Shown: one piece after another, positions 25,397 through 33,771 of the stretch
Position numbering within the stretch: position 1 is the first letter of the stretch
How the letters are laid out: the number at the start of each line of letters is the position of its first letter
Assembly: GCF_003231285.1 (NCBI RefSeq)
Contig: NZ_QKNS01000001.1
Location: 930,001-994,000, forward strand
Reading direction: 5' to 3'
DNA length: 64,000 nt
Origin: Hymenobacter sediminis
GTDB lineage: Bacteria; Bacteroidota; Bacteroidia; Cytophagales; Hymenobacteraceae
Made by a program: the position numbers and the translations under genes
The notes under the pieces: model-generated
What the model was told of the DNA's origin: nothing
Databases searched by the model: none
Seen by the model: only the letters and a program-made list of their open reading frames with translations

Positions 25397-26572
25397 CTAT
25401 TCCGCCGGAAGGCTGCGGGTAATGCCGAGCTCCAGGCCGCGCAACTCCGCCAGGCCCCGCAGGCGGCCAATGGCGGAGTAGCCAGGGTTGGTTTTCTTGT
25501 GCAGGTCGTCGAGCATCTGGTGGCCGTGGTCGGGGCGCATGGGCAGGCTGCGGCCGCGGCGGCGCATTACTTGCACCAGTTCACGCATCACGGCATACAT
25601 GTCCACGTCGCCTTCCAAGTGGTTGGCCTCGTAAAAATTGCCGTGCTCGTCGCGCTGGGTACTGCGCAGGTGCAGGAAGTGAATTCGGTCGGCAAACTGG
25701 CTTACCATCCGGGGTAGGTCGTTGTCGGGCCGCACCCCGAATGAGCCGGTACAGAAGCACAACCCGTTGCTGGCCGAGGGCACGGCATCAAACAGCGCCT
25801 GAACATCGGCGGCGGTACTCACCACGCGGGGTAACCCCAGAATGGGGTAAGGTGGGTCGTCGGGGTGAATGGCCAGGTTGATGCCCACTTCTTCCGCTAC
25901 GGGCACAATATCCTGCAGAAACAGGATGAGGTGTTGCCGCAACGTGTCGGCATCTATGCCCTGGTACGTATCCAAAGCCTGCTGAAACTGCTCCAGCGTA
26001 AAGCTTTCCTCACTGCCTGGTAGTCCAGCAATCAGGTTGCGAACAAGCTGATGTTTCTCGGCCTCACTCATGCCAGCCAACCGGGCTTCTGCCAGGGCCA
26101 ATTCAGTTGCCGAGTACTCAGCTTGAGCGCCGGGGCGCCGTAGGAGCAAGGCATCAAACGCCACGAAAGCTGCGCGCTCGAAGCGAAGGGCACGGGAGCC
26201 GTCTTCTACCTCATAGGCCAGGTCCGTACGGGTCCAGTCCAGCACGGGCATGAAGTTGTAGGTAACCGTATAAATGCCGCAGGCAGCCAGGTTGCGCAGG
26301 CTTTGTTGATAGTTCTGGATGTAGCGAGTAAAGTCGCCGGTGCGGGTTTTAATCTGCTCGTGCACAGGTACACTCTCCACCACACTCCATACTAAACCCG
26401 CCGCGGATACTTCCGCCTGCCGCTGACGGATTTCGGCTACTGGCCAGACCTCCCCGTTCGGAATGTGGTGCAGGGCCGTGACGACGTCAGTAGCGCCGGC
26501 TTGGCGGATATCGGATAGGCTTACCGGATCAGCGGGGCCGTACCAGCGCCAGCTTTGAATAATAGAAGGCAT
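25397..26572 (-). CDS. uxuA: Mannonate dehydratase UxuA
   Basis: A 391-residue enzyme, normal length for UxuA. It dehydrates D-mannonate to 2-keto-3-deoxy-D-gluconate in hexuronate (glucuronate) catabolism, using a metal in a TIM barrel. Recognisable segments are [55 protein letters not shown] and [50 protein letters not shown] and the C-terminal [11 protein letters not shown] follow. The usual partners (uxaC, uxuB, kdgK) are not next to it, so the rest of the pathway must lie elsewhere. The ATG at 26572 is preceded by a 203-base gap rich in GGGGTAG words. Confidence 0.93.
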   Translation of the reverse strand: MPSIIQSWRWYGPADPVSLSDIRQAGATDVVTALHHIPNGEVWPVAEIRQRQAEVSAAGLVWSVVESVPVHEQIKTRTGDFTRYIQNYQQSLRNLAACGIYTVTYNFMPVLDWTRTDLAYEVEDGSRALRFERAAFVAFDALLLRRPGAQAEYSATELALAEARLAGMSEAEKHQLVRNLIAGLPGSEESFTLEQFQQALDTYQGIDADTLRQHLILFLQDIVPVAEEVGINLAIHPDDPPYPILGLPRVVSTAADVQALFDAVPSASNGLCFCTGSFGVRPDNDLPRMVSQFADRIHFLHLRSTQRDEHGNFYEANHLEGDVDMYAVMRELVQVMRRRGRSLPMRPDHGHQMLDDLHKKTNPGYSAIGRLRGLAELRGLELGITRSLPAE

Positions 26573-26775
26573 TAGGAAGGGGTAGTAAAGGCAGGTTTGG
26601 AATGAATGAAGGGGTAGGCAAATGCCAGAGACGCTGCTACTAGCAACTCCTCCGGCTCGCTAAGGCGAAGGAAGGGGGTAGCGGTGATAAAACGTATGAA
26701 CTCGTCCGATAAGGCCATCCTCTGCATGTCAGGAGGCTACGGTTTTGTGTGTTCAAACAACGGAGAGGGGTAGGG

Positions 26776-28833
26776 CTACTTGGCCGCTTGGCCCTCGGGT
26801 TTCAGGGTGCGGGCTAGCCAATCGAAGAACACCCGGTTCCAGAGCACCGAGTTTTGGGGCTTGCTGATCCAGTGGCCCTCGTTGGGGAAGTACAGAAAGC
26901 GGCTGGGGATGCCGCGCAGCTGGGCCGTACCAAAGGCTTCCATGCCCTGGCCCTCGGGCACCCGGAAGTCCTTGCCGCCATGAATCACCAGCATAGGCGT
27001 ATCCCAGTTTCTCGCGAAAAGCTGCGGGTTGAAATCGGTGTAGCTTTTTGCTAGGGTAGCATCCCAGGGTGCGCCGCCCATATCGTGCTTGGCGAAAAAC
27101 ATTTCCTCCGTGCTGGGGTACCAGCTGGTGAGGTTGTAGAGGCCGGCGTGGGCAATAAAGGTCTTGAAGCGGCCTTCGTGCTTGCCCGCCAGCTGGTACA
27201 CTGAGTAGCCACCGTAGGAGGCGCCCACGCAGCCGCGACGGTCTTTATCCACGTAGGGCTCTTGGCTCACGGCGTCAATGGCCGAGAGATAGTCGCGGAT
27301 GGGCTGCCCGCCCCAGTCGCCCGAAATGCTGTTGTTCCACTCCGTACCAAAGCCCGGCAGGCCGCGGCGGTTCGGGGCCACCACAATATAGCCGTTGGCC
27401 GCCAGCAGCTGGAAATTCCAACGATACGAGAAGCTCTGGGTAATGGGACTTTGCGGGCCGCCCTGGCAGTAGAGCAGGGTAGGGTATTTTTTGCTTGGGT
27501 CAAAGTCGGGCGGGTAGATGACGTACACCTGCATCTGCTTGCCGTCGGTGGTTTTCACCCAGCGGGCTTCGGTTTTGCCGGGTTGAACGCCTGCTAGCTC
27601 CTGCTCATTGATGCGGGTGAGCGGGGTTTCGCGTCCGGTTTTCAGGTCGAGGCGTACCAGGTCGGCGGGCTGGGCTTGGGTGGTTTTGTTGGCAATGGCT
27701 ACATCATTACCGGCCAGCTCGAAGGAGTTGTAGTTCTGAGCTCCTTTAGTCAGCTGTTTCAGCTTGCCGCCCTTACTCGGGATGGAAAATAGCTGCTCGG
27801 TGCCTTCCAGCACGCTCAGGAAGTAAATCGTCTTGCTATCGGGGCTCCAGCGGATGTTGGCCGCCGACTGCTCCGAACCCTTGGTGATATCCTCACGCTT
27901 CCGGGTCTTGAAGTCATAGACCACAATGCCGTTGCGGTCTGACTCAAAGCCGGGGGTAGCCATACTCAACCATGCTACTTTGGTACCATCGGGCGAGAAA
28001 ACGGGCTCCACATCATAGCCGCCCAGGCCCTCCGAGAGGTTCTGGGTTTTGCCTTCCCGAATGTCGTAGAGGTAGATGTCGGAGTTGGTGCTTTCGGCCT
28101 CGGCCTTGCCATAAAGCTTGCGTGAGGTGTAGGCCAGCCGGTACCCATCGGGCGAAAACGCTAGCTGCTCAGAGCCGCCCAGTGGGGCCAGCGGGGCGTC
28201 AAACCGCTCGCCGGGCATTATGTCCTTGGCGTAGCCGATGGGCTTGCCATCTTTCCCAATCGGCTGAAAGAAAACGTGGCTCGACTTATAATCGTCCCAT
28301 ACGTTCCAGTGGCGGTAGTTCAGGTCGTCGATGATGCGGGCGTCGGCCTTGGGTAGGTCGGGGTACCAGTCCTGCACCGACTTGCCGGTTTTCACATCTT
28401 GGGTGTACAGGATGAACTTACCGGTGGGCGCAAATTTCAGGTTGGCCAACCCTTCGTCGGGAAACTCGCTGAGCTTCTGCTTGCCCGAGCCATCGGCGTT
28501 CATCACGTAAAGCTGCTCCGTGCCGCCTTCGCCGGAAAGAAAAGTCAGCCGGCCATCCGGGCGCCAGTTTAGCGTGCTTTCAGAGGTAGGCGTGTTGGTG
28601 AGCTGCCGGGCTAGGCCGCCCGCTACTGGTACCACCCAGATGTCGGAGTTGCCTTTGTTTTCACTGAGGTTGTAGCGCGTCACGGTATAGGCCACCGTTT
28701 TGCGGTCCGGCGACACCTGCATTTCGCCCAGGCGGCCCAGCTTCCAGAGCAGCTCGGGGGTGTACACGGTGCTTTGTTGAGCTGCTGCGGCTAGCGGCAA
28801 TAGGGCCAGCGCAGTCAGGAAAGGTCTTTTCAT
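26776..28833 (-). CDS. Secreted S9-family prolyl oligopeptidase-like peptidase
   Basis: A 685-residue protein with a signal peptide (MKRPFLTALALLPLAAAAQQ). Residues about 30-400 form a beta-propeller made of WD40-like/TolB-like repeats (VSPDRKTVAYTVTRYNLSE, FSPDGYRLAYTSRKLYG, FSPDGTKVAWLSMATPG, WSPDSKTIYFLSVL). Residues about 420-680 are the alpha/beta-hydrolase domain with catalytic Ser in GASYGGYSVYQ, Asp in IHGGKDFRVPEGQG and His in FPNEGHWI. It resembles acylaminoacyl peptidases and dipeptidyl peptidase 5-type enzymes that act on short peptides in the periplasm. A TAACTTGC promoter-like element lies about 30 bases upstream of the ATG, divergent from the LysR gene. Confidence 0.92.
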   Translation of the reverse strand: MKRPFLTALALLPLAAAAQQSTVYTPELLWKLGRLGEMQVSPDRKTVAYTVTRYNLSENKGNSDIWVVPVAGGLARQLTNTPTSESTLNWRPDGRLTFLSGEGGTEQLYVMNADGSGKQKLSEFPDEGLANLKFAPTGKFILYTQDVKTGKSVQDWYPDLPKADARIIDDLNYRHWNVWDDYKSSHVFFQPIGKDGKPIGYAKDIMPGERFDAPLAPLGGSEQLAFSPDGYRLAYTSRKLYGKAEAESTNSDIYLYDIREGKTQNLSEGLGGYDVEPVFSPDGTKVAWLSMATPGFESDRNGIVVYDFKTRKREDITKGSEQSAANIRWSPDSKTIYFLSVLEGTEQLFSIPSKGGKLKQLTKGAQNYNSFELAGNDVAIANKTTQAQPADLVRLDLKTGRETPLTRINEQELAGVQPGKTEARWVKTTDGKQMQVYVIYPPDFDPSKKYPTLLYCQGGPQSPITQSFSYRWNFQLLAANGYIVVAPNRRGLPGFGTEWNNSISGDWGGQPIRDYLSAIDAVSQEPYVDKDRRGCVGASYGGYSVYQLAGKHEGRFKTFIAHAGLYNLTSWYPSTEEMFFAKHDMGGAPWDATLAKSYTDFNPQLFARNWDTPMLVIHGGKDFRVPEGQGMEAFGTAQLRGIPSRFLYFPNEGHWISKPQNSVLWNRVFFDWLARTLKPEGQAAK

Positions 28834-28944
28834 AGGGTGGATTCAGGGAAACAGAGGAAAGAAGCAAGTTAGGCAGAACCAGGTTTTCACCAGCGGAAGG
28901 GGGTAGGCTGGCGGGGCTGCTCTTGCCCTGTTCGCCTACCCCCG

Positions 28945-28952
28945 TACCTTGC
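28945..28952 (+). promoter_or_regulatory. Candidate -7 element (TACCTTGC) of the LysR gene
   Basis: Near match to TAnnTTTG placed only 4 bases before the ATG at 28957, again implying a leaderless message. The divergent S9 gene has the similar TAACTTGC at 28864-28871 on the minus strand. Confidence 0.35.
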
Positions 28953-28956
28953 ATCT

Positions 28957-29859
28957 ATGCCCGATTTTCGTTTGCGCGTTTTTCAGTCGGTAGCCCGGCA
29001 CCTCAGCTTTACCAAGGCCGCGCAGGAGCTCTATATCACCCAGCCAGCCATTACCAAGCACATCCGGGAGCTGGAGCGCACTTATGGGCAGCGCCTGTTT
29101 GAGCGGCGCGGCAACCGGGTAAGCCTCACGGAGGCCGGCACCCTGCTCCTGGCCCACGCCGACGAGGTAGCTCAGTTGCACCAGCAGCTTACGGAGCAGT
29201 TGCACAACCTCCACGGCGAAGCGGCCGGCCGCCTGCGCCTGGGGGCCAGCACTACCCTCACGCAATATGTGCTGCCCGGCATTTTGCCCGGTTTCCAGAA
29301 ACGCTACCCCCAGGTAGAGCTGACGCTGCTCAACGGCAACTCCGAGCAAATTGCCGAAGCCATCCTCAGTGGCCACCTCGACCTGGGTTTTGTGGAGGGC
29401 CGCTCCAAAAGCCGCGACCTGCACTACGAGCCCCTGCTGGCCGATGAATTGGTAGCCGTGCGCAAGGCTACCCCGGCAGGCCCGCCCCCAGAGCCCATGC
29501 CTCTGGCCGAGGCCGTAGCCCATCCGCTCGTGCTGCGGGAGCGGGGCTCGGGCACGCTAGAGGTGTTGGAATTTGCACTGCGCGAACAAAAAACCAAGCT
29601 CACCGACCTGCGCGTGGCTTTTTATTTCGACAACACGGAAGCCATCAAATCCTACCTCGAAGCCGCGCCCGAAGCCCTCGGGTTTGTGTCGAGGCGGGCT
29701 CTGGCGCGTGAGCTGGAAGCAGGTTTGCTGGAGATAGTGCCCATTCAGAATCTGCAGTTGCTCCGCAGCTTCGAGGCGTTGTGGGTACAAGGTCAGCCCC
29801 TGTCTAGAGCTGCCGAGCGGTTTCTGCGCTACGCGCACCAGCAGTATAACTTTAAGTAA
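28957..29859 (+). CDS. LysR-family transcriptional regulator
   Basis: A 300-residue LysR-type regulator. The N-terminal winged helix-turn-helix is clear (FRLRVFQSVARHLSFTKAAQ, LYITQPAITKHIRELERTYG, QRLFERRGNRVSLTEAG). From about residue 90 the LysR substrate-binding domain follows (GRLRLGASTTLTQYVLPGIL, GHLDLGFVEGRSKS, HPLVLRERGSGTLEVLEFAL). It resembles CysL/YeiE-like regulators, which typically sit beside yeiH. Here the next gene in the same direction is a YeiH homologue whose promoter region holds a LysR-like dyad, so activation of yeiH in response to a small ligand is the probable job. Confidence 0.92.
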   Translation: MPDFRLRVFQSVARHLSFTKAAQELYITQPAITKHIRELERTYGQRLFERRGNRVSLTEAGTLLLAHADEVAQLHQQLTEQLHNLHGEAAGRLRLGASTTLTQYVLPGILPGFQKRYPQVELTLLNGNSEQIAEAILSGHLDLGFVEGRSKSRDLHYEPLLADELVAVRKATPAGPPPEPMPLAEAVAHPLVLRERGSGTLEVLEFALREQKTKLTDLRVAFYFDNTEAIKSYLEAAPEALGFVSRRALARELEAGLLEIVPIQNLQLLRSFEALWVQGQPLSRAAERFLRYAHQQYNFK

Positions 29860-29864
29860 TTACC

Positions 29865-29884
29865 GATAACCATTTAGGATTATC
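29865..29884. promoter_or_regulatory. LysR-type binding-site candidate upstream of yeiH
   Basis: Imperfect dyad GATAACCATTTAGGATTATC: outer arms GATAA and TTATC are perfect and sit 20 bases upstream of the -7 element, the usual position for a LysR activator site. It lies directly after the lysR stop codon. Confidence 0.5.
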
Positions 29885-29903
29885 ATGGGGGTAGGGGCTG
29901 CCG

Positions 29904-29911
29904 TACTTTTG
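29904..29911 (+). promoter_or_regulatory. Candidate -7 element (TACTTTTG) of yeiH
   Basis: Exact TAnnTTTG match, 19 bases before the ATG at 29931. No good -33 TTTG is present, consistent with a promoter that needs an activator. Confidence 0.5.
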
Positions 29912-29930
29912 ACCAGCAGTACCCTCGCCC

Positions 29931-30983
29931 ATGAAAACCACCCGCCCCCTCGCCCACACCTCAGCCTTTGTTGATGCTCCCGAGCCGCATCCGCAGGCCT
30001 TGCAAACCCCACCAATTTCGACGCCAGCAGTTGCAGCCCCTGCTTCGGCGGCCAACCGCTCCGGGCGCTTACCACAGGTAGTATTTGTCATTCTGCTGGG
30101 TTTCTGCCTTACTCCCTGGGCGTCGCCGCCGCTGGCTTTGGCCTTGGGCTTGGTGTTGGCTCAAACGGTAGGCAACCCTTTTCTGGCGCAAACCCGCAAG
30201 CTTACAGCCAAGCTGCTGCAATACGCTGTTATCGGGCTGGGCTTTGGCATGAACGCGCATGCGGCCGTGCAGGCGGGTAAGGAAGGGCTGTTGTTTACGT
30301 TAGCCTCCATTGCTGGTACCCTTGTGCTGGGCTACGTGGCTGGCCGCTGGCTGGGGCTAGGCCGCCACATTACCCACCTGATTTCCTGCGGCACCGCCAT
30401 TTGTGGCGGCTCAGCCATTGCGGCGGTCGGCCCGGTGTTGCGCGCCAAGGAAGAGGAAATGTCGGTGGCACTAGCCACGGTATTTGTGCTCAATGCGCTG
30501 GCCTTGTTTGCGTTTCCGGTGGTGGGGCACACGCTTAGCATGACCCAGAACCAGTTCGGGCTGTGGTGCGCCATTGCTATTCACGATACCAGTTCTGTGG
30601 TAGGAGCGGCCGCTGCTTATGGCGAGCAGGCCCTGCAGGTAGCTACCACCGTTAAGCTGGCCCGCGCCCTCTGGATTATTCCGGTTGCGCTGGGCACGGC
30701 GCTGGCGTTCCGGCAAAAGGATGTAAAAGTCAAGATTCCTTACTTCATTCTGGGCTTTATCGGGGCTATGCTCTTGAATACCTACGTGCCAGCTACGCAC
30801 GTAGTAGCGCCGTACCTGGTGCAGCTAGCCAAACTGGGCCTCACTGCTACCTTATTCTTTATCGGGGCGGGCTTGTCGATGCGGGCGGTGAAGGCCGTTG
30901 GGCCGAAGCCGTTCATCCTGGGTAGCGGGCTGTGGCTGGTAGTTTCCCTTGTGTCGCTCTACGCTATTCTGTATAGCCTGTAA
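29931..30983 (+). CDS. YeiH/UPF0324 family membrane protein (putative sulfate exporter)
   Basis: A 350-residue polytopic protein of the UPF0324 family with about 10 hydrophobic segments. Family motifs include LQYAVIGLGFGMNAHAAVQA, ISCGTAICGGSAIAAVGPVL, WCAIAIHDTSSVVGAAAAYG, LARALWIIPVALGTALAF and LTATLFFIGAGLSMRAV. Members are annotated as putative sulfate exporters and are often controlled by a neighbouring LysR regulator; direct transport evidence is limited. The first ~45 residues are a Pro/Ala-rich cytoplasmic tail absent from the core family. It is followed by a perfect 74-bp palindrome that acts as terminator. Confidence 0.9.
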   Translation: MKTTRPLAHTSAFVDAPEPHPQALQTPPISTPAVAAPASAANRSGRLPQVVFVILLGFCLTPWASPPLALALGLVLAQTVGNPFLAQTRKLTAKLLQYAVIGLGFGMNAHAAVQAGKEGLLFTLASIAGTLVLGYVAGRWLGLGRHITHLISCGTAICGGSAIAAVGPVLRAKEEEMSVALATVFVLNALALFAFPVVGHTLSMTQNQFGLWCAIAIHDTSSVVGAAAAYGEQALQVATTVKLARALWIIPVALGTALAFRQKDVKVKIPYFILGFIGAMLLNTYVPATHVVAPYLVQLAKLGLTATLFFIGAGLSMRAVKAVGPKPFILGSGLWLVVSLVSLYAILYSL

Positions 30984-30993
30984 ACATTTAAGT

Positions 30994-31067
30994 CCTACCC
31001 CCACTTACAAAGGCAAAGCCCCGGGTCCGCGCGGACCCGGGGCTTTGCCTTTGTAAGTGGGGGTAGG
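30994..31067. terminator. Perfect 74-bp palindrome, bidirectional terminator
   Basis: Two 37-base arms meet with no spacer; the centre is GCGC between 31030 and 31031, and every base pairs. The arms run from CCTACCCCC at the left to GGGGGTAGG at the right. It separates yeiH from the convergent 61-residue gene, which ends 10 bases beyond. Confidence 0.85.
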
Positions 31068-31076
31068 GGGCAGCCG

Positions 31077-31262
31077 TTATTCGCCGGCCTTTTTGCGGCC
31101 CGAACCGCTTTTCTTCCCACCGCCGTCTTGCTTATTCACGGTGGCCCAGGCGCGCTTCTCGGCTTCTTCTTCCGAGAGGCCGCGCTTCTCGTAGCTTTCT
31201 TCGATGTGTTCAGCCTGCCGCTTTTGCTTGTCGGTGTAGGCCGATTTATCTCCTTGTGGCAT
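31077..31262 (-). CDS. Small basic conserved protein (often labelled plasmid stabilization protein)
   Basis: A 61-residue, highly charged protein: MPQGDKSAYTDKQKRQAEHI, then a helix ESYEKRGLSEEEAEKRAWAT, and a Gly/Lys tail GGGKKSGSGRKK. Near-identical small proteins occur across Proteobacteria and Bacteroidota and carry the loose label plasmid stabilization protein without functional proof. The composition suggests nucleic-acid binding by the tail. It is expressed from its own promoter and ends at the 74-bp palindrome. Existence as a gene is well supported by the conserved pattern; function is unknown. Confidence 0.82.
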   Translation of the reverse strand: MPQGDKSAYTDKQKRQAEHIEESYEKRGLSEEEAEKRAWATVNKQDGGGKKSGSGRKKAGE

Positions 31263-31374
31263 GATGCAGGTGTCTTGAGGGTGAACGAATTAGGCTTCGT
31301 GCCTGAACCCGGTTTACGCGAGCTTTTTCAGGTTGTTATGCCGAGCTTTCGGCTTCCGGTTAGTTACGCCTACC

Positions 31375-31382
31375 TATCTTCG
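31375..31382 (+). promoter_or_regulatory. Candidate -7 element (TATCTTCG)
   Basis: TAnnTTCG match 28 bases before the ATG at 31410. Confidence 0.4.
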
Positions 31383-31409
31383 CCCCTCGTTCACCAGTCG
31401 TCTTCTGCC

Positions 31410-31655
31410 ATGCGCCAGCTCGCCATTATTCCGCACCCCGATGTCAAGATTACCCTCTTCAGCTGGAATGGCAAGTACCTGATCAAGCTGGAAAAGGGCC
31501 CTTTCGAACAAACTTATAAGGTAAGTGAACTGGACCTGACTGGGGAGGAAGACATTCACTTGCTCCTCGACCAGGAATTTGTGCAGGCGGCAGTCCAGCG
31601 GTTTGCGGGCATGCAGCAGGATTTGCAGGCGGCCTTCGACCGGCACGGTATCTGA
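31410..31655 (+). CDS. Small hypothetical protein
   Basis: An 81-residue cytoplasmic protein (MRQLAIIPHPDVKITLFSWN, GKYLIKLEKGPFEQTYKVSE, then a helical acidic end). I do not recognise the family beyond similarity in style to small conserved proteins of Hymenobacteraceae. The ATG at 31410 is preceded by a promoter-like TATCTTCG; a longer in-frame extension upstream overlaps the opposite-strand gene and is unlikely. The next gene begins 46 bases later, so the two may be co-transcribed. Confidence 0.72.
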   Translation: MRQLAIIPHPDVKITLFSWNGKYLIKLEKGPFEQTYKVSELDLTGEEDIHLLLDQEFVQAAVQRFAGMQQDLQAAFDRHGI

Positions 31656-31701
31656 TAACCCACGCTCTGACCTCGTTTTTCTGTTTTTCTACTCAGTTTA
31701 T

Positions 31702-32427
31702 ATGAAACAATTTTTCGGCTTATGGCTGGTGCTGGCTGCTCTCTGCTCGCCCCTGGCCGTGCAGGCTCAGCTCTACGACGCGCGCAGCAGCAGCGTCAAT
31801 TTTGAAAAGCGCGAGCGGGACGCCGTGAAAGTGCAGGTAGAAGGTACCGCCCAGTGGACCCGCGACTTTTGGCAGGCTTGGCTCAAGGACACCTATAATA
31901 TTAAGCTGAAGGGTTCCGGTGTGTTTGGGGTAGGGAAGAAGGATGTGCTGGAAGCCAAGCAGGTGCCCATGTCCAGCGTAACGGGCAAGCTCCTCGATTT
32001 GTATTCTACCGTCACTTCGCCTTCCGATACGGTATCGGAGCTATCAGTATGGGCGGCCATGGGCCCCGATGCCTATTTGTCGGCCTCCGGCACGCCTTCC
32101 GAGTTCAGCTCCCTGCGCACCATTGCCCAGAGCTTTGCCGCCGCTGCCCGCCTGAAAGCCTACCGTGAGCAGATTGCCGAAGCCGAAAAGCAGTTGGTAG
32201 CTGCTGAGAAAGACAAGGAGAAACTGGAGAAGGAGCGCGTCACTCTGGCCAATACTACCAAAGCCAACCTCGAAAAGATAGAGCTGCTGAAACAGCAGAA
32301 TGCTGCCAACAAGCTGAAATCGGCCGAGGACTCCGTAAAGCTCCTCGACAACGCTCGGCTCACCGAATTGCGTAAAGCGCAAGTAGAGCGCCGTCGCGCC
32401 CGCCTCACCAACCTCGACCGGAAGTAG
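31702..32427 (+). CDS. Hypothetical exported protein with a C-terminal coiled coil
   Basis: A 241-residue protein starting at ATG 31702 with a signal peptide (MKQFFGLWLVLAALCSPLAV, cleavage after AQA). The first half has mixed alpha/beta character (WTRDFWQAWLKDTYNIKLKG, SSVTGKLLDLYSTVTSP). Residues about 155-240 form a long charged helix with heptad-like spacing (LKAYREQIAEAEKQLVAAEK, DKEKLEKERVTLANTTKANL), i.e. a periplasmic coiled coil. No known domain is recognised. The gene precedes a SHOCT/TM protein by 28 bases, suggesting an operon concerned with the envelope. Confidence 0.75.
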   Translation: MKQFFGLWLVLAALCSPLAVQAQLYDARSSSVNFEKRERDAVKVQVEGTAQWTRDFWQAWLKDTYNIKLKGSGVFGVGKKDVLEAKQVPMSSVTGKLLDLYSTVTSPSDTVSELSVWAAMGPDAYLSASGTPSEFSSLRTIAQSFAAAARLKAYREQIAEAEKQLVAAEKDKEKLEKERVTLANTTKANLEKIELLKQQNAANKLKSAEDSVKLLDNARLTELRKAQVERRRARLTNLDRK

Positions 32428-32455
32428 CCCCGTGCCGCCTCGACGGCCATCAGCC

Positions 32456-33652
32456 ATGGAAAAAGACCCCTCTCCCCTCGACACCCTCCGCCAGCTCAAT
32501 GAGTGGCTGGAAAAAGGCCTCATCACGCCCCAGGAGTTCGACACGCTAAAGAAAAAGCTGCTCTTCCCCGAGGCCCCACCCGCGCCGGGGGCTGTGGTGC
32601 CACCCCCACCACCCGTAATGCCGGCCCCTGCCGCGGCGACGCTTGTTCCGCCTACCCCTCCGGTTACGGCCAATGTGCCCACGCCCCCAGCTACTACCAG
32701 TGGCCCTGTTGAGGACCCCTTGCTGCCTCCGGTTACGTCGCGGCCCCTACATACGCCTTACGTCGCAGATCCGCCCGCGCCGCCCATGGCTACACCGGGT
32801 CTTACCCATCCGCTAGAAGCCGGCCGGCCCGGTTCTTCGCCTACCCGTGAGGATGCTTTCGTGCCTTCCAATCAGCCGGTAGGAGAGGAGCCGTTGGAGG
32901 AGATAGTAGAAGACGAACCCTACGTGGCACCGCCCAAAAGCCCGCTGGGTACCATCCTGATTGTGGGCGGCATTGTAGCCCTGCTGGCATTAGTAGCCTA
33001 CCTGATGTGGGGTAACCAGGAGTCGGAGCGGTTGACCAGTACTACGCTTACCGCCGCCGATTCAGTAGCAACTGCCCCGGAAGTTGGTCCCCAGTCGGAG
33101 CAGATTGACTTGCCGCCGGTGGCTGCTCCCGAAACGGTGCGCGTTGCGCCAGTAGTGCCTCCGGTTGCTGCTACCCCCACCGACACGGCCAATCCAACCA
33201 CGTCCGCGCCAGCCCAGGAAGCAGCCCCTACGGCTACCCCCGCAGTAGATGAAAGTGCGGCGCAGGCCCGCATTGAAAGCGTACTGCAGAACTACTACTC
33301 TGACCTTCAGGCCGCGCCGTTTTCTGCCTCGGCCTACTTTGCGCCCCGCGTAGAGCGTTTTTATCTGCAGCAAAACACTACCCCGGCAGCCATTAACGCC
33401 GAGCTGGAGAAATCACACTTCCCTGAGTTTTTGGAAGGACAGAGCACCATTGAACCTGGCAGCCTGAAAGTGAGCCCCCCAGTCGCCGACGGCTCGCGGG
33501 TGGTAACCTTCGTTGAGAAAAGCACTGCCCTGCGGCAGTCCTTGCAGAAGCGCCAGCAAACCTCCGCGCAGGTGCGCGTCCGCTTCGACAAGAACTTTAA
33601 AATCGTGTATCTGCGTCAGGAGCGCCTGTTAGAGAACACCTTTATCGAGTAA
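32456..33652 (+). CDS. SHOCT-domain membrane protein with NTF2-like C-terminal region
   Basis: A 398-residue protein from ATG 32456. Residues about 7-35 match a SHOCT motif (LRQLNEWLEKGLITPQEFDT), unusual in being at the N-terminus. A long Pro-rich cytoplasmic linker follows to about residue 155, then one membrane helix (GTILIVGGIVALLALVAYLM). An extracytoplasmic Thr/Ala/Pro linker leads to a C-terminal domain of about 130 residues (IESVLQNYYSDLQAAPFSAS, FDKNFKIVYLRQERLLEN). That domain has the helix-then-sheet pattern of NTF2-like/SnoaL folds. Function unknown. It is next to the exported coiled-coil gene and is followed by a terminator hairpin. Confidence 0.75.
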   Translation: MEKDPSPLDTLRQLNEWLEKGLITPQEFDTLKKKLLFPEAPPAPGAVVPPPPPVMPAPAAATLVPPTPPVTANVPTPPATTSGPVEDPLLPPVTSRPLHTPYVADPPAPPMATPGLTHPLEAGRPGSSPTREDAFVPSNQPVGEEPLEEIVEDEPYVAPPKSPLGTILIVGGIVALLALVAYLMWGNQESERLTSTTLTAADSVATAPEVGPQSEQIDLPPVAAPETVRVAPVVPPVAATPTDTANPTTSAPAQEAAPTATPAVDESAAQARIESVLQNYYSDLQAAPFSASAYFAPRVERFYLQQNTTPAAINAELEKSHFPEFLEGQSTIEPGSLKVSPPVADGSRVVTFVEKSTALRQSLQKRQQTSAQVRVRFDKNFKIVYLRQERLLENTFIE

Positions 33653-33707
33653 GCGAGGGTAGCAGCTACGTCAATTCGTAGCCAATTCCTCCGTAATTTT
33701 AGGCCGC

Positions 33708-33748
33708 CAACGCGCGCTACCGGCAATTGGTGGCGCGCGTTGTCTTTT
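33708..33748 (+). terminator. Terminator hairpin after the SHOCT gene
   Basis: CAACGCGCGCTACC pairs with GGTGGCGCGCGTTG (one wobble) and is followed by TCTTTTT. A TAATTTTA promoter-like element lies just upstream at 33694-33701, so the hairpin could also sit in the leader of the next gene. Confidence 0.7.
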
Positions 33749-33771
33749 TACCGCCTATTTTCTGTAGTCTG

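Noticed and set aside
25349..25717. 122-codon frame on the + strand opposite uxuA
   Set aside because: Antisense to the well-supported UxuA C-terminus.
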